From Gemmatimonadota bacterium (GTDB taxonomy: Bacteria > Gemmatimonadota > Gemmatimonadetes > Longimicrobiales > Gaopeijiaceae): a stretch of 44,338 bases of DNA. The notes under the pieces were generated by a model. The model saw only the letters and a list, made by a program, of their open reading frames with translations, was not told the DNA's origin and did not search any database. Positions 33,995 through 41,511 of this stretch are shown here, in pieces. The stretch covers positions 1 through 44,338 of the forward strand of contig JAPPGM010000111.1 of NCBI GenBank assembly GCA_028874995.1. The letters are read 5' to 3'. Each line of letters opens with the position of its first letter. The stretch's first letter is position 1. The translations under genes and the position numbers were made by a program.

Positions 33995-35443
33995 CCTCTG
34001 CCGCAGAATGCGGTCCCCGTCTCCCGTTCCCCCCGCCCGGTAGAGGAAGTCGAAATACTCGGGCACCGCGGCCACCACCTGCGGTGCAGCGCACACCAGC
34101 ACCAGCGGAATGCGCCGCGACAGACGCGCCAGAGCCGCCACCGCGCGGGAGCGGTCCTGCGGGTGCAGGCGTTCCAGGCCCTCGGGGAAGACGATCGACT
34201 CCAGCTTCGCCCCCGCGCCCGTCGCCAGCTCCAACAGCACAATCCGCGCGGCCATCTCGAGCACGGCGACATCCGCCCCACCCCTCCCCCCACCCCCGGC
34301 CCACGCCGCGAAGATTTCTGGAAACGAACCCAACAACCGCCCCCCGGTGAGTGCCACCACCTCGCCGTGAATCCTCGCCCGCACGCGGCGCCGGGTCTCG
34401 GACACCAGACGCGCCCTCCCCTCCTCCCCCGCGGCACCGCCTTCCGCGCGGCCCCCCACCCCACCCCCCCGCCGTCCACGCAACCGCGCCGCCAACTCCA
34501 ACAGGTCATCGAGGCGACGAGCAGCCGCCTCCAACCCCACCACCTGCGCCTTGCACCGGGCAAGCTCCTCCGCAAGACCATCGACCTCCGCCGCCAGCGC
34601 GACCGCCCGTCGCTCCGCCGCCTGCAGGTCGTCCGGCTTGCCTTCGAGCTGGTCCCGGCGGCGGCGCCACCACCGTCCGTCCTGCACCACCGACTCCCAT
34701 TCCTCCCTGAGGACCTCCCGCACCGGCCCCGCAAGATCTCCAAGCTCCCTGCCGCACCTGCCGCACGGGCCGTCCTCCCCCCCCTCGTCCATGCTTTTGA
34801 GCTTCCCGCGCAGTTCCCGCTCCCGGTCACGGTACAGCAGGAGCCGCGTCTCGGCGTCCTGGCGCTCCCGCACCCACGCCATCGTTCCGGCTTCCGCGTC
34901 GCCACGGGCGATCGCCGCCTCCTCGCGCGCCTCGCGCAACCGCGCCTTCAGTCCCTCCACCTCCTCCTGAGACTTCGTCAGACGGTCCACCTCGTTTCGG
35001 GCGTCCCTCGCCAGGCGAGCCACCCGGGCGCCCGGCAGATCGTAGGCGGAACCCCCCTCTGCCACACCACTCCCTCCCCCACGCACCTCCCCCGCTCCCG
35101 CCGGACCCAGCAGCAGCGCCCCCCCCGCCGCCAGCCACGTTCTCGCCGCCCCGCCACCGAACCAGATCGCCGCGTACTCCTCCCGCCGCAGCACGTGCGC
35201 TTCGAGCACCGGTTCGAGCTGCGCCTCGAAGGCGTCGGTCCCCACGATAACCGGGCCGTCCGTCCCCTCCACCACCGGCCCCGGCGCACTGCGACGACCC
35301 CGGCTCGCAAAGGCCGTGCGCAGGCCCTCAAGAAACTCGCCCCACACCGGATCGCCCTCGGACACGAAACCCACCAATCCCCGCGAATCTCTCAGATCCA
35401 GGACGGGACCTCGCGACCCCGCCTGCAGCGACGCGAGCCTCAT
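33965..35443 (-). CDS. Rad50/SbcC-like coiled-coil protein with CxxC hook but degenerate ATPase motifs
   Basis: A 492-residue protein laid out like a small Rad50/SbcC. An N-terminal globular part (1-135) leads into a coiled coil at ~140-220. A zinc-hook-like C227-GR-C230 sits at the turn, a returning coil runs at ~240-325, and a C-terminal globular part (~345-492) closes it. The ATPase sites look lost. Where Walker A should follow GLVGF the sequence is VSEGDPVWGEFLEGL, with no GxxGxGK[ST]. The Walker B region reads ESIVFPEGLERLHPQDR, so the aspartate is proline. No LSGG signature is seen. Its ATG overlaps the stop of the Mre11-like gene (ATGA). Homology is inferred from layout, motif remnants and that partner. 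Confidence 0.62.
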   Translation of the reverse strand: MRLASLQAGSRGPVLDLRDSRGLVGFVSEGDPVWGEFLEGLRTAFASRGRRSAPGPVVEGTDGPVIVGTDAFEAQLEPVLEAHVLRREEYAAIWFGGGAARTWLAAGGALLLGPAGAGEVRGGGSGVAEGGSAYDLPGARVARLARDARNEVDRLTKSQEEVEGLKARLREAREEAAIARGDAEAGTMAWVRERQDAETRLLLYRDRERELRGKLKSMDEGGEDGPCGRCGRELGDLAGPVREVLREEWESVVQDGRWWRRRRDQLEGKPDDLQAAERRAVALAAEVDGLAEELARCKAQVVGLEAAARRLDDLLELAARLRGRRGGGVGGRAEGGAAGEEGRARLVSETRRRVRARIHGEVVALTGGRLLGSFPEIFAAWAGGGGRGGADVAVLEMAARIVLLELATGAGAKLESIVFPEGLERLHPQDRSRAVAALARLSRRIPLVLVCAAPQVVAAVPEYFDFLYRAGGTGDGDRILRQRSGLGAVWLT

Positions 35444-36486
35444 CGGCCGGCCCGCACCCCCACGCGCCCCCGCCCCCGCACCCCACCGCGCGCAGTCCTC
35501 GCGCGCACCCCCGGCACGTCACGCCGCGCCCCCTTCCCGCCCACCCCATGCGACGCACCCTGCCCGGGAAGCGCTTCCACCCGCAGCTCGGCAACCCTGC
35601 GCCGCACCCCGGCGAGCACCTCCCTGTCGAGCACGGCCAGATCGTCCGCGGCAAGTCCCCGAACCGGAATCCGCAGGAGCTTCCCGTCGATCCCGCCGGG
35701 CACCCCCGCCAGCGCCTCGCCCAACCGCCGCGCGACCGTCGCGGTGCCCCCTCCCGTGGCTTCGATGGGAGCCAGGCTCACCGCGGCCCGTGCCTCCACC
35801 GGCCAGAAGGTCACCTCGCCCGACTCCAGCTGAACGGTCACGAACCCCTTGTCGATCGCCGCCTCCTCCCACGGGTCGGTGCCGACCCGCTCCAGCGACC
35901 CGCAGTAGCAGACCCGCTCGGCCACCGCCGCATAGGCGTGGTTGGAGCCGAGCGCGACGTAGTCCCAACCCGCGAGCGCGATCGCGGGGGCGTGGGAGCG
36001 CCCTGACGCCAGCGCCGCGTGCGCCACCAGGACGTTCCACTCCGCCTCCGGATGGGGAGAGATGTCCACCGAGCGGGAGGCCATGACCGCGGGGTGGGGA
36101 AGGAGGGTGACGCCGAGCCGTCCGTCGTGCAGACGGAGTCGCCTGACCGTGGTCGTCGCCACCTCGACGCCGGGCAGCGCGCCGATCACCATCAGCGGCC
36201 CGTGCGCGCCCGCCTCCAAGGGAGTGTCGCGGGCTCCGGCGGATACGGCGACGACCACCCCGGGAAGACTGTCCCGCAACTTGCGGACCGACCTCGAGAA
36301 GGTGGCGATCGGCGACGCGGTGACCTCGGGGTGATCGAATACGTCACCGGCGATGACCAGCAGGTCGGGGGCCAGTTCCGCGATGCGGGCCAGCGCGTTC
36401 TCGAAGGCCCGCAGCACATCCGCCGCCCGTCCCGGCCCCGCCCCGGCGTAGCCCAGGTGCAGATCCGAGAGGTGGGCCACCCTCAT
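35440..36486 (-). CDS. Mre11/SbcD-like metallophosphoesterase with altered active-site motifs
   Basis: A 348-residue calcineurin-like protein of the SbcD/Mre11 nuclease type. Motif I is intact (HLSDLHLG, D8 and H10), as are motif II (GDVFDHPEVT, D48) and a histidine in NVLVAHAAL (H156). Motif III, normally GNHD, reads G84-A-R-D87, so the metal-binding Asn and the catalytic His are gone. Motif V, normally GHxH, reads G180-S-N-H183. I confirmed both in the DNA. The tail after ~320 is Gly/Arg-rich. The ATG at 36486 overlaps the upstream stop (TGATG), and its own stop overlaps the Rad50-like start. It may be a structural or DNA-binding partner with weak or no nuclease activity (inference). Confidence 0.75.
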   Translation of the reverse strand: MRVAHLSDLHLGYAGAGPGRAADVLRAFENALARIAELAPDLLVIAGDVFDHPEVTASPIATFSRSVRKLRDSLPGVVVAVSAGARDTPLEAGAHGPLMVIGALPGVEVATTTVRRLRLHDGRLGVTLLPHPAVMASRSVDISPHPEAEWNVLVAHAALASGRSHAPAIALAGWDYVALGSNHAYAAVAERVCYCGSLERVGTDPWEEAAIDKGFVTVQLESGEVTFWPVEARAAVSLAPIEATGGGTATVARRLGEALAGVPGGIDGKLLRIPVRGLAADDLAVLDREVLAGVRRRVAELRVEALPGQGASHGVGGKGARRDVPGVRARTARGGVRGRGRVGVRAGR

Positions 36487-37820
36487 CAGATGTCCCAGTG
36501 GCCGAGCGGCCCGCCGTCCCCGTGCAGCACTTCCAGCCCGGCGACGGGCCCCGGCGGCGATCCCCCCGCGTGGAGGCACCACACTTCGTCCCCACGGGGG
36601 CGCAGCCGCGGCGGTCCCACGAAGGTGGGCACCGCGGCTACGTACCGCGCCACCCGGAACCCCGCCGCGACCGTTGATTCGGCCACCGTCCGCGGCAGCT
36701 GGCTCCGCCGCCCTCGCACCCAGACCCTCTCCACCCCGGCCTCGCGCAGCGCGGCCTGCAAATCCCCGGCGGCCAGTCCCGCCCGGAGCCCGTCCCCCGC
36801 GGTCTCCCAATCCATCACCACCGTATGCCCCGGCACCTCCGGCACGGCGGACTCCACCAGCGACCCGGCGTCCCACTCGAACCCCTCGGTGGCCAGTGCT
36901 CCGAGGTCGGCATCCGGCTCATGCAGCCGCCACTCCCCCTCTCCCTCCCTCGCAAACCAGCTCCCGGCGCCCACGAACAGCACCGGAGCGCGCTCGTCCA
37001 GCGTACTCGCCACCCCCAGTCGCCAGTCTCCCGCGACGGGTGGATCGACCATACAGTCCCATTCACCGACCCAGAGGACCCTCACCTCGGACTCCGGCAC
37101 CGCGGTGTGCCACACCTCGAGGCGCAGCCCGGGACGGGTGGTTTCGCGCAACAGGACGCGGCGGCGCGGCACGCGGTCGAAAATCCACCCCTGGAAGCGG
37201 GCGCCCCCGGACGCGAACACGGCGGCTCCGAGAAACGCGGTTACCGCCAGCACAGGACGTCCCAGGAGCATGAACACCAGGGCCGCACCCGCCACGACCC
37301 CGGCCACGGCCCCGATCACGACCTGCCTTCGGGAACCCGATTCCAGGGACATGGCAAAGCTCCCGATACGCCCCCACACCCCACCCGCGAAGTACGCCGG
37401 CAGGGCACCCGTGACGGCCAGGCCCAGGCCCTGCGTGAGGGACCTGCCGGCAAAGCCGTCCAGCAGCTCCCACAATCCGGTGAACCCCGACCCGGCCAGG
37501 AGCGTCACGAGGAGGCCGACCCACCACCTCACCACCGTGCGAACGGCCTGATCGTCGTCCCCCGCCCTCCCCATCCATATCCCCGCGGCCAGTGACAACA
37601 GGGCGACGCCAATCAGAACCGCAGCCGCACGGACGAGACCCTCGCTGTCTTCGCCGAGCAGAGCGATGAGTTGTGAAATCTCGCGCTCGCTATTCAGGAT
37701 TCCCCGCGCCAGTCCCTGTGAATCGTAGAGCAACACGCCCGCGCCGGTCACGACCGCGGTGGCAACGGCGGCGCCGACCAGCAATGAAGGCACCCAGATC
37801 AACCTGCGCGCCCGACTCAC
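36486..37820 (-). CDS. Six-helix membrane protein with cytosolic Rossmann-like domain, unknown function
   Basis: A 444-residue protein. Helices lie at ~8-32, 64-84, 98-120, 128-147, 165-186 and 187-204. The soluble C-terminal half (~210-444) contains VRVLWVGEWDCMV and PVLFVGAGSWF followed ~10 residues later by LHEPDADLGALA. That spacing recalls a nucleotide-binding motif I and the acidic residue of motif II in spermidine synthase or methyltransferase folds, some of which are fused to membrane helices. The key GxGxG and proton acceptor are not clear, so I do not assign an enzyme. GTG at 37820 has AGGAGA five nt upstream. It is the first gene of the operon with the Mre11- and Rad50-like genes. 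Confidence 0.6.
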   Translation of the reverse strand: MSRARRLIWVPSLLVGAAVATAVVTGAGVLLYDSQGLARGILNSEREISQLIALLGEDSEGLVRAAAVLIGVALLSLAAGIWMGRAGDDDQAVRTVVRWWVGLLVTLLAGSGFTGLWELLDGFAGRSLTQGLGLAVTGALPAYFAGGVWGRIGSFAMSLESGSRRQVVIGAVAGVVAGAALVFMLLGRPVLAVTAFLGAAVFASGGARFQGWIFDRVPRRRVLLRETTRPGLRLEVWHTAVPESEVRVLWVGEWDCMVDPPVAGDWRLGVASTLDERAPVLFVGAGSWFAREGEGEWRLHEPDADLGALATEGFEWDAGSLVESAVPEVPGHTVVMDWETAGDGLRAGLAAGDLQAALREAGVERVWVRGRRSQLPRTVAESTVAAGFRVARYVAAVPTFVGPPRLRPRGDEVWCLHAGGSPPGPVAGLEVLHGDGGPLGHWDI

Positions 37821-37987
37821 CGCCGTCTCCTGCCGACGCCTGTGGTCCCGTTCCGTAGATCCCCGTTCATGCGGGATTCTACCCTCTCACGCGACCGGGG
37901 ACCAACTGCGGCGTGTACCCCGGTTTCCACTGGCGGGAGGACGCGAGCGTCGGCGGCCGGCAGCGGGGTACTCCCTCGCACGCGACC

Positions 37988-38881
37988 CTACAACTCGTCA
38001 AGAATCGCCCGGTAGCTGTCGTAGCGGGCCCCGCTGATCTTCCCCGCCCGCACCGCCGTCCGCACCGCGCAGGCCGGTTCGTGGGCATGCGCGCAGTCGT
38101 TGAAGTGGCAGTCCCCCAGGAAGGGACGGAAGTCGGCGAAGCAGCGGTCCAGCTCCGCCCGCGACACATCGCCCAGGCCGACCTCGCTGAAACCCGGCGT
38201 GTCGGCCACCACCCCGCCCCCGTCCAGGAAGATGAGTCGGCTGGAAACCGTGGTGTGCCTTCCCGCCCGCGACCGCCCCCCCACCTCGCGGGTACGCAGT
38301 TCGAGTCCCGGGTCGACCGCGTTCAGCAACGTCGACTTCCCCACCCCCGACGGCCCCGCCAGCGCCGACGACCCGGCCCGGATCACCTCGCAAAAGGCCT
38401 CCATGCCCGCGCCCGTCACCGCCGACGTCTGCACGACGAGGTAGCCAGCGAACCGGTACAGCTCCGCCAGCTCACCGGCCGCCGCCCGGCCCCTCGCCAG
38501 GTCGATCTTGTTCAGGACGACGCACGCGTCCATGCCCCCCGCCTCCCCCATCACCAGCATCCGGTCGATCACTCCGGGGGTCGGGGGCGGATCCGCAACC
38601 GACGCCACCACCAGGAGGCGGTCCAGGTTGGCGGCCACCACCTTGGCCACGCGGCCACCCGCCGTCCGCCTGCCCAGGTACGTCCGCCGCGGCCGCACCG
38701 ACTCGATGACATTGCCCCCTCCCCACGCCTCGACGATTCCCACCCGGTCCCCGATCACCACCTTGTCGCGCGAATCGCCAGACCGCTTCAACCGCCCCCG
38801 CAGCGTCGCCTCCAGGGTGCCGTCGGCGGTGCGCACAGTGTACACGCCGCCCGTGGCCTCGATCACCTGGCCCGTCGTCAC
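37988..38881 (-). CDS. rsgA: Ribosome small-subunit-dependent GTPase A
   Basis: A 297-residue circularly permuted GTPase that checks late 30S ribosome assembly. An OB-fold occupies ~1-70. The permuted G motifs follow in the expected order: NKID (124-127), QTSA, GPSGVGKST (176-184) and DTPG (227-230), with the switch region RHTTV between. The C-terminal zinc site is C258, C263, H265 and C271 (GDCHFNDCAHAHEPAC). The start is a GTG at 38881; no ribosome-binding site is obvious and no in-frame ATG lies upstream. The sigma-factor gene ends 100 nt upstream on the same strand, with a hairpin between. Confidence 0.93.
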   Translation of the reverse strand: MTTGQVIEATGGVYTVRTADGTLEATLRGRLKRSGDSRDKVVIGDRVGIVEAWGGGNVIESVRPRRTYLGRRTAGGRVAKVVAANLDRLLVVASVADPPPTPGVIDRMLVMGEAGGMDACVVLNKIDLARGRAAAGELAELYRFAGYLVVQTSAVTGAGMEAFCEVIRAGSSALAGPSGVGKSTLLNAVDPGLELRTREVGGRSRAGRHTTVSSRLIFLDGGGVVADTPGFSEVGLGDVSRAELDRCFADFRPFLGDCHFNDCAHAHEPACAVRTAVRAGKISGARYDSYRAILDEL

Positions 38882-38902
38882 GCCGCCGCCGCCCGCAACG
38901 AA

Positions 38903-38939
38903 GACACCCCCGCGACGGTCATGCCGCCGCAGGGGTGTC
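38903..38939 (-). terminator. Hairpin between the sigma-factor gene and rsgA, possible terminator
   Basis: GACACCCCCGCGACGG pairs with CCGCCGCAGGGGTGTC around a 5-nt loop: 16 pairs with two mismatches. It begins 42 nt after the sigma-factor stop and ends 22 nt before the rsgA start. No T-run follows on the minus strand, so termination would be partial or factor-assisted. Confidence 0.4.
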
Positions 38940-38980
38940 GAATCCGCGAATGATCGCAGCTCGAATGTGTGAGGGTGCCT

Positions 38981-39883
38981 CTACGCGGCGAAGGACTTGA
39001 GAGCCTTGCCCTTGTCCCCCTCGCGCAGACGCCGGAGCGCCCGGTCCCGGAGCTGGCGGATCCGCTCCCGGGTCACCCCCAGGATGTTGCCGATCTCCTC
39101 CAGGGTGTGCTCGCGCTCTCCCTCGAGGCCGAAATACAGCCTCAGCACCTTGGCGTCGCGCGGCTCCAGCGACCCCAGCGCGTTCGCCACCGCCTCGGTG
39201 AGGAGACGGTTCTCGACCTCCAGCTCGGGCTCGGCGGCCTCTTCGGTGATGAAGCGCTCCACGAGCTGCGAGTCCTCGCTGTCGCCGATCGGCGCGTCCA
39301 GGCGGATCTCCGCCGCGTTCAGCGTCTGCAGCGACTCCACGAGCTGCGGCGTCAGGAAGGTCGCCTTGCCCAGCTCCTCGCTGGTCGGATCGCGTCCCAG
39401 CTCCTGCTTGAGCCGCTCCTTCTCGCGGAAGATCCGGGCGAGGTCCGATGCGCGGTTCAGCGGCACGCGCACGGGACGTCCGTGGTTCGCCAGCGAAGCC
39501 AGGATGGCCTGCCGGATCCACCACACCGCGTACGAAATGAACTTCACTCCCTGCTCGGGATCGAACTTCCGGGCCGCGGTCACGAGTCCCACGTTCCCCT
39601 CCTGGATCAGGTCCGTGAGGGAGACGCCCCGGTTCTGGTACTTCTTCGCGACGCTGATGACGAAGCGCAGATTGGCCTTCGCGAGCGCCTGGATCGCCTC
39701 TTCGTCACCCTTCTGGGCGCGCGCGCCCAGGATCTTCTCCATATCCGGCGTGATCAGCTCGTGACGGCTGACATCGCGCAGATACTGATCCAGCGCGGTC
39801 TGCTCGTCCAGGCTGGCGTCGAATCCGGTGAGCGGGTTCACCCGCCCCTTCGGGCGCCGTCCCCGCCGTGTCTTTGTGGCCAT
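38981..39883 (-). CDS. sigA: Primary RNA polymerase sigma factor (SigA/RpoD type, short form)
   Basis: A 300-residue sigma-70 factor. Region 1.2 (DQYLRDVSRHELITPDMEKIL), region 2 (ANLRFVISVAKKYQNRGVSLTDLIQEGNVG and FISYAVWWIRQAI) and region 3 (ELGRDPTSEELGKATF) are followed by region 4 (LEPRDAKVLRLYFGLEGE and LEEIGNILGVTRERIRQL). Region 1.1 and the non-conserved insert are absent. The region 2.4 and 4.2 helices are those of a housekeeping factor, so it should read TTGACA/TATAAT-type promoters such as those noted here. The ATG at 39883 follows GAGAAGAG, a weak but usable ribosome site; an upstream frame extension begins inside a hairpin and is rejected. A promoter is at 39958-39986. Confidence 0.92.
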   Translation of the reverse strand: MATKTRRGRRPKGRVNPLTGFDASLDEQTALDQYLRDVSRHELITPDMEKILGARAQKGDEEAIQALAKANLRFVISVAKKYQNRGVSLTDLIQEGNVGLVTAARKFDPEQGVKFISYAVWWIRQAILASLANHGRPVRVPLNRASDLARIFREKERLKQELGRDPTSEELGKATFLTPQLVESLQTLNAAEIRLDAPIGDSEDSQLVERFITEEAAEPELEVENRLLTEAVANALGSLEPRDAKVLRLYFGLEGEREHTLEEIGNILGVTRERIRQLRDRALRRLREGDKGKALKSFAA

Positions 39884-39904
39884 GGTTCTCTTCTCGTTCT
39901 TCAA

Positions 39905-39934
39905 GTGCGGGCGGGTACGGCGTCCCGCCTGCAC
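39905..39934 (-). other. Hairpin in the 5' leader of the sigma-factor gene
   Basis: GTGCGGGCGGG (39905-39915) and CCCGCCTGCAC (39924-39934) form an 11-bp stem with one mismatch and an 8-nt loop. It ends 21 nt before the ATG, just upstream of the ribosome-binding site, in the predicted transcript. It has no U-run. Confidence 0.5.
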
Positions 39935-39957
39935 GGTTGCAGCATATACAGCCTTTA

Positions 39958-39986
39958 CTCGTAAGGTTGTAGTCTTCGTTTGTCAA
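39958..39986 (-). promoter_or_regulatory. Sigma-70-type promoter of the primary sigma-factor gene
   Basis: A perfect TTGACA (39986-39981 on the minus strand) is followed after 17 nt by TACGAG (39963-39958). The local drop in GC content also fits a promoter. Transcription would start near 39950, leaving a ~67-nt leader with the hairpin. Confidence 0.5.
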
Positions 39987-40070
39987 TGACACCCTGGGTG
40001 CTCATTTCGTTGCCCCCGGTGTCGAGGACTCCTACATGTACCCCGGCTCCGCTCCGGGTTCCCGCGTGTT

Positions 40071-41402
40071 TCATACCGGAACCCCTAACGGGCTGGCGGC
40101 ATTCGGTTTTTCGGGCCTCCCGGCCCCGGCGAGTTTCTCCAGCAACCACTCCGGCGCCACCTCGCGGCGCTTGAAGGTGAAGAGGCGCAGCACCCGTGCC
40201 GTGCGGTACAGTTCCGCCGCCAGACTGGGCAGATCGATCAGCCCCGGAATCCCCTCGCGCCCGAGCCGTATCACCGTGCCGCCCCTGTCCACCAGTACGT
40301 CGAGCTGGAACATCGCCTTCTTGACGGGGAAATCGAGGATCACTTCTCCGGGAGCGAGCCCCAATTCGGAGGCGATCCCGTCTTCCCAGCGCCGTTTTGC
40401 CGGTGTATCGCCGCTCACCCAATCGGGGAGCGTCGTATCTTCGAGTTGCCATGCGGTGATTTCGGTTGCCCGCTTCGGCAGCCGGCGTTCGCGCAGGGCG
40501 GGAAGCCAGTGGCGTTCCAGGCGCGCCGCGACCGGGCCGCGGCCGGCGCGGGCACGTCGGGAAAGCTCGTAGAGCAACTCTTCGTCGGTGGGGCCGATCA
40601 GTTCGAGCGGCGACACCAGCCCGGCCTCGACCGCGGTCTCCACGATCCGCTTGTAGAGACCCGTGGCGGCCCTGACGCCGTGGTGCCAGTACACGGTCCG
40701 GAACATCTGGTACTTGGAGAAGAGCAGCGACTCCAGCGTGTTCATCGCCTTGCCGCGCAGTCCCACCTCCCACCGGCCGGTGACCGGGTCCCGCAGGACG
40801 GCCAGGCTCTGCAGGAGACGTTCCACGTCGACCTCGCCGTACGGCACCCCGCAGAACCGCGCGTCGCGCCGCAGATACTCCATCTTGTCCAGGTCCAGGC
40901 TGCCGCTCACGAGGCCGCGGAGCGCGTTTCCGCCCTCCCCCATGATGATGCGGAAGATCTCGTCGGCGGCGCCCGGCCCCAGCGGCTTCAGGGCCGCCTT
41001 CAGAGGGTCCGATTCGAAGAAGCGCGCGCTGATCTCCTGGTGGTCGCCCGCGATCCGCTCGGGTTCGAGTTCCTCGAGCGCGTGCGAGAAGGCGTAGTGG
41101 CCGATGTCGTGGAGAAGGGCCGCGTAGGGGATGAGGCGCTCGCCGCGCCAGACGTGGTCCGGGACCGGCGGACCGGCCTTCAGGATTCCGAGCGCCCGCA
41201 CCGCCAGATGATAGACCCCCAGCGCGTGATCGAAGCGCGTGTGCGTGGCTCCCGGATACACCAGGTGCGCCAAGCCCAGCTGACGGATGTAGCGGAGACG
41301 CTGAAAGGCCGCCGTGTCCATGATGGCGACGGCGACGGCGTCCATCCGGATCGTGTTCCAGACCGGATCGCGTATGACGAGCGAACGACCATGCCCCTGC
41401 AT
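40071..41402 (-). CDS. HD-domain phosphohydrolase (dNTPase/SAMHD1-like)
   Basis: A 443-residue metal-dependent phosphohydrolase of the dGTPase/YwfO type. The HD core shows H54 and H59 in HTRFDHALG, the HD pair H98-D99 in LLHDIGHYAFSHALE, and the late acid in SLDLDKMEYLRRDARFCG. The start IRDPVWNTIRMD and the block YQMFRTVYWHH are also typical of this group, which hydrolyses dNTPs or removes phosphates from nucleotides. The ATG at 41402 has no ribosome-binding site but sits eight nt after a TATTGT element, as a leaderless gene would. The frame upstream is open but lies over the divergent promoter region. The downstream 187-nt gap holds only a weak GC hairpin and the sigma promoter. Confidence 0.88.
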   Translation of the reverse strand: MQGHGRSLVIRDPVWNTIRMDAVAVAIMDTAAFQRLRYIRQLGLAHLVYPGATHTRFDHALGVYHLAVRALGILKAGPPVPDHVWRGERLIPYAALLHDIGHYAFSHALEELEPERIAGDHQEISARFFESDPLKAALKPLGPGAADEIFRIIMGEGGNALRGLVSGSLDLDKMEYLRRDARFCGVPYGEVDVERLLQSLAVLRDPVTGRWEVGLRGKAMNTLESLLFSKYQMFRTVYWHHGVRAATGLYKRIVETAVEAGLVSPLELIGPTDEELLYELSRRARAGRGPVAARLERHWLPALRERRLPKRATEITAWQLEDTTLPDWVSGDTPAKRRWEDGIASELGLAPGEVILDFPVKKAMFQLDVLVDRGGTVIRLGREGIPGLIDLPSLAAELYRTARVLRLFTFKRREVAPEWLLEKLAGAGRPEKPNAASPLGVPV

Positions 41403-41410
41403 GGAGGGCC

Positions 41411-41439
41411 ACAATAGCCCACGCGGCGGGACATCGCAA
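41411..41439 (-). promoter_or_regulatory. Promoter of the HD-domain gene, leaderless geometry
   Basis: On the minus strand TTGCGA (41439-41434), a 17-nt spacer and TATTGT (41416-41411) precede the ATG by eight nt. The expected start of transcription is at or next to the A of the ATG. Confidence 0.55.
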
Positions 41440-41474
41440 TGTGAATTCGGGACCGATTGTCCTGCGTCGCTACG

Positions 41475-41503
41475 TTGACCCGACCCGAACAAATCGCGAA
41501 ATT
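41475..41503 (+). promoter_or_regulatory. Candidate promoter of the UvrC-like gene, leaderless geometry
   Basis: TTGACC (41475-41480), a 17-nt spacer and GAAATT (41498-41503) precede the ATG at 41512 by eight nt. The -10 is weak (three of six), but the layout mirrors the divergent HD gene's promoter. Confidence 0.4.
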
Positions 41504-41511
41504 GCGGTCCC

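Noticed and set aside
34163-35833. A 556-codon open frame on the plus strand opposite the Rad50- and Mre11-like genes
   Set aside because: Its product is proline-, arginine- and histidine-rich without motifs, as expected for an antisense shadow in very GC-rich DNA; the minus-strand genes have motifs and coupled starts.
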